From assembly GCF_030453185.1 (NCBI RefSeq), contig NZ_JAKDKW010000006.1, forward strand, positions 1-54,300: a DNA stretch of 54,300 nucleotides, in the 5' to 3' direction. The position numbers and the translations under genes are program-made. Shown one piece after another: positions 51,027-54,300 of this stretch. Source of the DNA: Yaniella sp. GTDB taxonomy: Bacteria; Actinomycetota; Actinomycetes; Actinomycetales; Micrococcaceae. The notes below the pieces were generated by a model, which had not been told where the DNA came from, ran no database searches, and was given only the letters and a program-made list of their open reading frames with translations. The stretch's first letter is position 1. Every line of letters begins with the position of its first letter.

Positions 51027-53174
51027 GTGGCCCCCACCGCTTCAAACCCAGCCGATTCGACTTTTGCACTCAACCGCCACCTTCCAGCTCGTCAGTATGT
51101 GTACTCTGACCAGGACCAACGGGTGGTAGATACGCTGCGAGTCCTAGCCGCAGACGCGGTCGAAAAAGTTGGTTCAGGACATCCCGGTACCGCATTTTCG
51201 CTATCGCCTGTTGCGTGGCAACTGTTTCAGAATGTCATGCACTTTGATCCGGCTGATCAGCACTGGCAGGGACGCGACCGCTTCGTACTCTCCCCTGGCC
51301 ACACGTCCCTAACGCTGTACCTACAGTTGTTTGCCGCCGGAGCCGGCTTAGAGATAGAAGATCTTCAAGCGCTCCGCACCTGGGGTTCGAAAACACCGGG
51401 ACATCCTGAGTACGGCGATACTGACCACGTAGAGATCACCACCGGACCTCTTGGGCAAGGCTTGGCCTCAGCGGTCGGGTTTGCCTATGATCAGCGCAGA
51501 ATCCGCGGCCTTATGGACCCTGACGCTGCTCCAGGTACCTCTCCATTTGACCACCACGTGTACGTGATCGCCTCAGACGGTGATTTACAGGAAGGTGTCA
51601 CTTCCGAAGCGTCTTCTCTTGCCGGAACCCAAGAACTTGGCAACCTGATTGTTATTTGGGACGACAATAAGATCTCTATCGAAGATGACACCGATATTGC
51701 TTTCAACGAAAACGTGGAACAGCGTTATGAAGCGTATGGCTGGCACGTCCAACGGATTGACTGGCTACAGACCGGTGACTATGTCGAAGACACCAAAGCC
51801 CTCTATGAAGCGATCGCCAACGCCAAGCAGGAGACAGATAAACCGTCCCTGATTTCACTCCGCACGATTATCGGCTGGCCATCACCAAAGAAGCAGAATA
51901 CCGGTGGCATTCACGGTGCCAAACTTGGCACAGAGGAACTCGCGGGTTTGAAAGATGTATTGGGATTCAATACCGACGAACACTTCGTGATGGACGAGGA
52001 CCTTCTGACACACTCTCGCAGTGTTGGAGAGCGCTCCGCAGAGTACCGCAAGACTTGGGACCAGGCATACCAGTCCTGGCGTGCTGACAATCCAGAGCGG
52101 GCAAAACTCTATGACCGCCTAGTCGCTCAGGAACTTCCCGAAACCTTCGATGATGCCTTCCCAACCTTTGACCCAGCAGACGGCAACATGGCAACGCGTG
52201 CGGCGTCCGGTAAAGTCTTGAGCGGTCTGGCGGATGTTATGCCCGAACTCTGGGGTGGCTCCGCAGACCTCGCTGGTTCGAATAATACGACGATGGCGGG
52301 CGAACCTTCTTTCCTTCCGGTTGATCGTCAAACAACCTCTTGGTCGGGCCATCCATACGGCCGCACCTTGCATTTTGGTATTCGCGAACATGCTTCGGGG
52401 TCAATCATTAATGGCATCACCCTGGGCGGGATGACTCGTGGCTACGCCGGAACCTTCCTTATTTTCTCGGACTACATGCGTCCTGCGGTACGACTGTCTG
52501 CGCTAATGGGTGTGCCGTCGATCTTCGTATGGACACACGATTCGATTGGTCTTGGCGAAGATGGGCCGACGCACCAGCCGGTGGAACATTTGGCCGCTTT
52601 GCGGGCCATCCCAAATCTCGATGTCGTACGTCCAGCCGATGCCAACGAGGTTTCGGTCGCTTGGAAGACCATCTTGTCCCAGCGCCAACGCCCTTCAGGA
52701 CTTATCCTGTCTCGTCAAGGTCTACCGATCTTTGACCGGAACAAGGAAGCATTCCGTTCCGCCGATGGTGCTGCACGCGGAGCTTACACTCTCGTCGAAG
52801 CCACAATCGATTCTGGGGAAACTACCCCTGAAGTCGTGCTGATCGGTACCGGATCAGAAGTACAGCTCGCTGTCGATGCTCGTGAAACACTGCAAAGCAA
52901 AGGTATTCCGACGCGTGTGGTTTCTGCGCCCTCCTTGGAATGGTTTGATGCCCAGGATGAGTCCTACCGTAACGAGGTGCTCCCCGCCGGTGTCCTCACT
53001 GTCTCCATTGAAGCTGGCGTGGAACAGGGGTGGCAAAAGTACACCGGTGGTGACGGCCATTCAGTATCGCTTGAGCACTTCGGTGCATCCGCCGACTACC
53101 AGACATTGTTCACACAGTTCGGTATTACCGCCGACGCACTGGTAACAAAAGTCCAAAGCCTCTACAACGCCTAA
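51027..53174 (+). CDS. tkt: Transketolase
   Basis: TPP-dependent transfer of two-carbon ketol units in the pentose phosphate pathway. The N-terminal half holds VGSGHPGTAFSLSP, GPLGQGLASAVGFA and the TPP motif ASDGDLQEGVTSEA...WDDNKISIEDDT; the second half holds HFGIREHASGSIINGI, DSIGLGEDGPTHQPVEHL and VSAPSLEWFDAQDE. GTG at 51027 is chosen over an open upstream stretch starting at 50904 because AGGAAGG precedes it and the conserved N-terminus begins there; 715 residues is normal. Tal follows after nine bases, forming a pentose phosphate operon. Confidence 0.96.
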   Translation: MAPTASNPADSTFALNRHLPARQYVYSDQDQRVVDTLRVLAADAVEKVGSGHPGTAFSLSPVAWQLFQNVMHFDPADQHWQGRDRFVLSPGHTSLTLYLQLFAAGAGLEIEDLQALRTWGSKTPGHPEYGDTDHVEITTGPLGQGLASAVGFAYDQRRIRGLMDPDAAPGTSPFDHHVYVIASDGDLQEGVTSEASSLAGTQELGNLIVIWDDNKISIEDDTDIAFNENVEQRYEAYGWHVQRIDWLQTGDYVEDTKALYEAIANAKQETDKPSLISLRTIIGWPSPKKQNTGGIHGAKLGTEELAGLKDVLGFNTDEHFVMDEDLLTHSRSVGERSAEYRKTWDQAYQSWRADNPERAKLYDRLVAQELPETFDDAFPTFDPADGNMATRAASGKVLSGLADVMPELWGGSADLAGSNNTTMAGEPSFLPVDRQTTSWSGHPYGRTLHFGIREHASGSIINGITLGGMTRGYAGTFLIFSDYMRPAVRLSALMGVPSIFVWTHDSIGLGEDGPTHQPVEHLAALRAIPNLDVVRPADANEVSVAWKTILSQRQRPSGLILSRQGLPIFDRNKEAFRSADGAARGAYTLVEATIDSGETTPEVVLIGTGSEVQLAVDARETLQSKGIPTRVVSAPSLEWFDAQDESYRNEVLPAGVLTVSIEAGVEQGWQKYTGGDGHSVSLEHFGASADYQTLFTQFGITADALVTKVQSLYNA

Positions 53175-53183
53175 GGATTGTTT

Positions 53184-54300
53184 GTGACACAAAACCAAAA
53201 CACTAAAGCGCTGCACGATGCTGGCGTCTCGCTGTGGTTAGATGACCTCTCTCGCGATCGCATCGACTCTGGCGACCTGCAGAATCTGATCGGTACAAAA
53301 ACAATCACCGGTGTGACAACCAATCCGGCGATATTCGGTAAAGCACTCACCACTGGTGACGCCTATACCCATCAGCTGTCGAAACTCGCTGCTTCAGGTG
53401 CGGATGCGCAATCCGCCGTCGTCGAAATGACTACCGACGATGTTCGAGCAGCCTGCGACATTCTGGCGCCCATTTATAGAGCTAGTAACGGGTATGACGG
53501 CCGCGTATCGATCGAGGTGGATCCTCGTTTAGCGAAGGACACTGACCGATCCGTGGCCCAAGCGATCGAATTGGCCAATACCGTTGACCGGGAAAACGTC
53601 ATGATCAAGATCCCAGGAACCGTGGAAGGGCTTCCTGCGATTTCGAAGGTACTGACCGAAGGCATCAGTGTAAACGTCACGCTGATATTCTCACTCACCC
53701 GTTATAGAGAAGTCGTGAACGCTTGGTTAACCGGGCTAGAAGGTGCTCGCACCAACGGTCATGATCTCTCCAAGATTCACTCGGTGGCAAGTTTCTTCGT
53801 CTCCCGCGTTGATTCTGAAATTGACGCGCAGCTTGAAGCACTGGATATCCCTGCCCAGGATGTCATGCAGCTGCGGGGAAGAGCCGGAATAGGCAATGCG
53901 CGTCTGGCCTACCGGGTCTTCGAGCAGATGCAAGATACTGAACGATGGCGTCTCTTAGAATCAGCAGGCGCTCGACTGCAGCGTCCTTTATGGGCTTCGA
54001 CCGGAACAAAAAATCCGGAGTATTCTGATGTGCGCTACGTCAATGGTCTAGTGGGCGACTACACCGTGAATACGCTGCCGGAAGACACTTTGGATGCCGT
54101 CGCTGACCACGGCGAAATTACGGAAAGTCGCATCCCTGACAACTATGCTATGGACGACGATCATCTCGACGATTTGGCAAGAGCGGGTATTGATTATCAT
54201 CAAGTCGTGGCCAAGCTTGAAGACGAGGGGCTCGAGAAGTTTGTCGATGCCTGGAATCAGTTGCTAGGTAAGATCCAACAGCAGCTGGACGCGCAAGCCT
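53184..54300 (+). CDS. tal: Transaldolase (partial, runs off the right edge)
   Basis: Transfers dihydroxyacetone units between sugar phosphates. The start is GTG with AAGGA seven bases upstream, nine bases after tkt. Readable motifs are VSLWLDDLSRDRI, GVTTNPAIFGKAL, YDGRVSIEVDPRLAKDT, the Schiff-base Lys142 in VMIKIPGT, VNVTLIFSLTRY, VASFFVSRVDSEID and PLWASTGTKNPEYSDV. The frame is still open at 54300 after 372 residues, which is close to the full family length, so only the last codons are missing. It matches the longer actinobacterial Tal type. Confidence 0.95.
   Translation, partial: MTQNQNTKALHDAGVSLWLDDLSRDRIDSGDLQNLIGTKTITGVTTNPAIFGKALTTGDAYTHQLSKLAASGADAQSAVVEMTTDDVRAACDILAPIYRASNGYDGRVSIEVDPRLAKDTDRSVAQAIELANTVDRENVMIKIPGTVEGLPAISKVLTEGISVNVTLIFSLTRYREVVNAWLTGLEGARTNGHDLSKIHSVASFFVSRVDSEIDAQLEALDIPAQDVMQLRGRAGIGNARLAYRVFEQMQDTERWRLLESAGARLQRPLWASTGTKNPEYSDVRYVNGLVGDYTVNTLPEDTLDAVADHGEITESRIPDNYAMDDDHLDDLARAGIDYHQVVAKLEDEGLEKFVDAWNQLLGKIQQQLDAQA

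Overview
The window looks like chromosome from an actinobacterium of the order Micrococcales, most likely a Micrococcaceae-type organism of moderate GC. The evidence is mycothiol genes (mshA, mshC), a Pup system (mpa, dop, pup, pafA), actinobacterial families such as DUF5703, DUF3099 and the small Cys/His protein before SURF1, a heme A/SURF1 set implying an aa3-type oxidase, and frequent GTG/TTG starts behind good Shine-Dalgarno sequences. No species call is possible from the sequence alone. Functional statements rest on motifs and synteny recognised by eye.

Region 1 (1 to about 3,600) is the right-hand end of an integrated conjugative-type element: an FtsK/SpoIIIE-like DNA translocase and a tyrosine integrase, both on the minus strand, with a repeat-rich 375-base gap next to the chromosome. 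Its other end lies outside the window. Region 2 (3,630-12,066, minus) is one long probable operon: M50 site-2 protease with CBS domains, tRNA m1A58 methyltransferase TrmI, then mpa-dop-pup-pafA and an FKBP lipoprotein. The 20S proteasome genes prcB/prcA, which normally lie between pup and pafA, are absent, and Mpa lacks the C-terminal tyrosine motif that docks on the proteasome. This is therefore a pupylation system without its protease, as known in corynebacteria.

Region 3 (12,290-20,298) carries a PAC2 protein, mshC, uppP, an acidic protein, DUF5703, an acyl-CoA dehydrogenase-fold enzyme, an M20 peptidase, tRNA-Leu(GAG) and mshA. Region 4 (20,368-26,764) is a lipid cluster: MaoC hydratase, FabG4-type reductase and thiolase on the minus strand, divergent from a TetR regulator and an acyl-CoA oxidase/dehydrogenase. 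It resembles the mycobacterial htdX-fabG4-fadA2-fadE5 group. A perfect palindrome sits just before the TetR start.

Region 5 (26,901-41,375) holds pepN, a lipoate ligase with permuted domains, a membrane protein, a FUSC protein split by an apparent frameshift, rpmE2 (L31 type B), a TSUP exporter, an ABC ATPase, serB, an SDR/fabG pair, DUF3099, a Cys/His small protein, SURF1, an ABC-F ATPase and RNase HI with an unusual C-terminal tail. Region 6 (41,485-46,242, minus) is the iron-sulfur operon sufR-sufB-sufD-sufC-DUF59, without sufS or sufU. Region 7 (46,435-54,300) has an ABC-2 exporter, ctaA, a small lipoprotein, ctaB, transketolase and a transaldolase that runs off the right edge.

The most interesting points are the proteasome-less Pup operon, the element apparently inserted just downstream of it, the repeats around the element's genes, the frameshifted FUSC gene, the SDR with a FabI-like Y-x6-K spacing, and the Suf operon lacking its sulfur donors.
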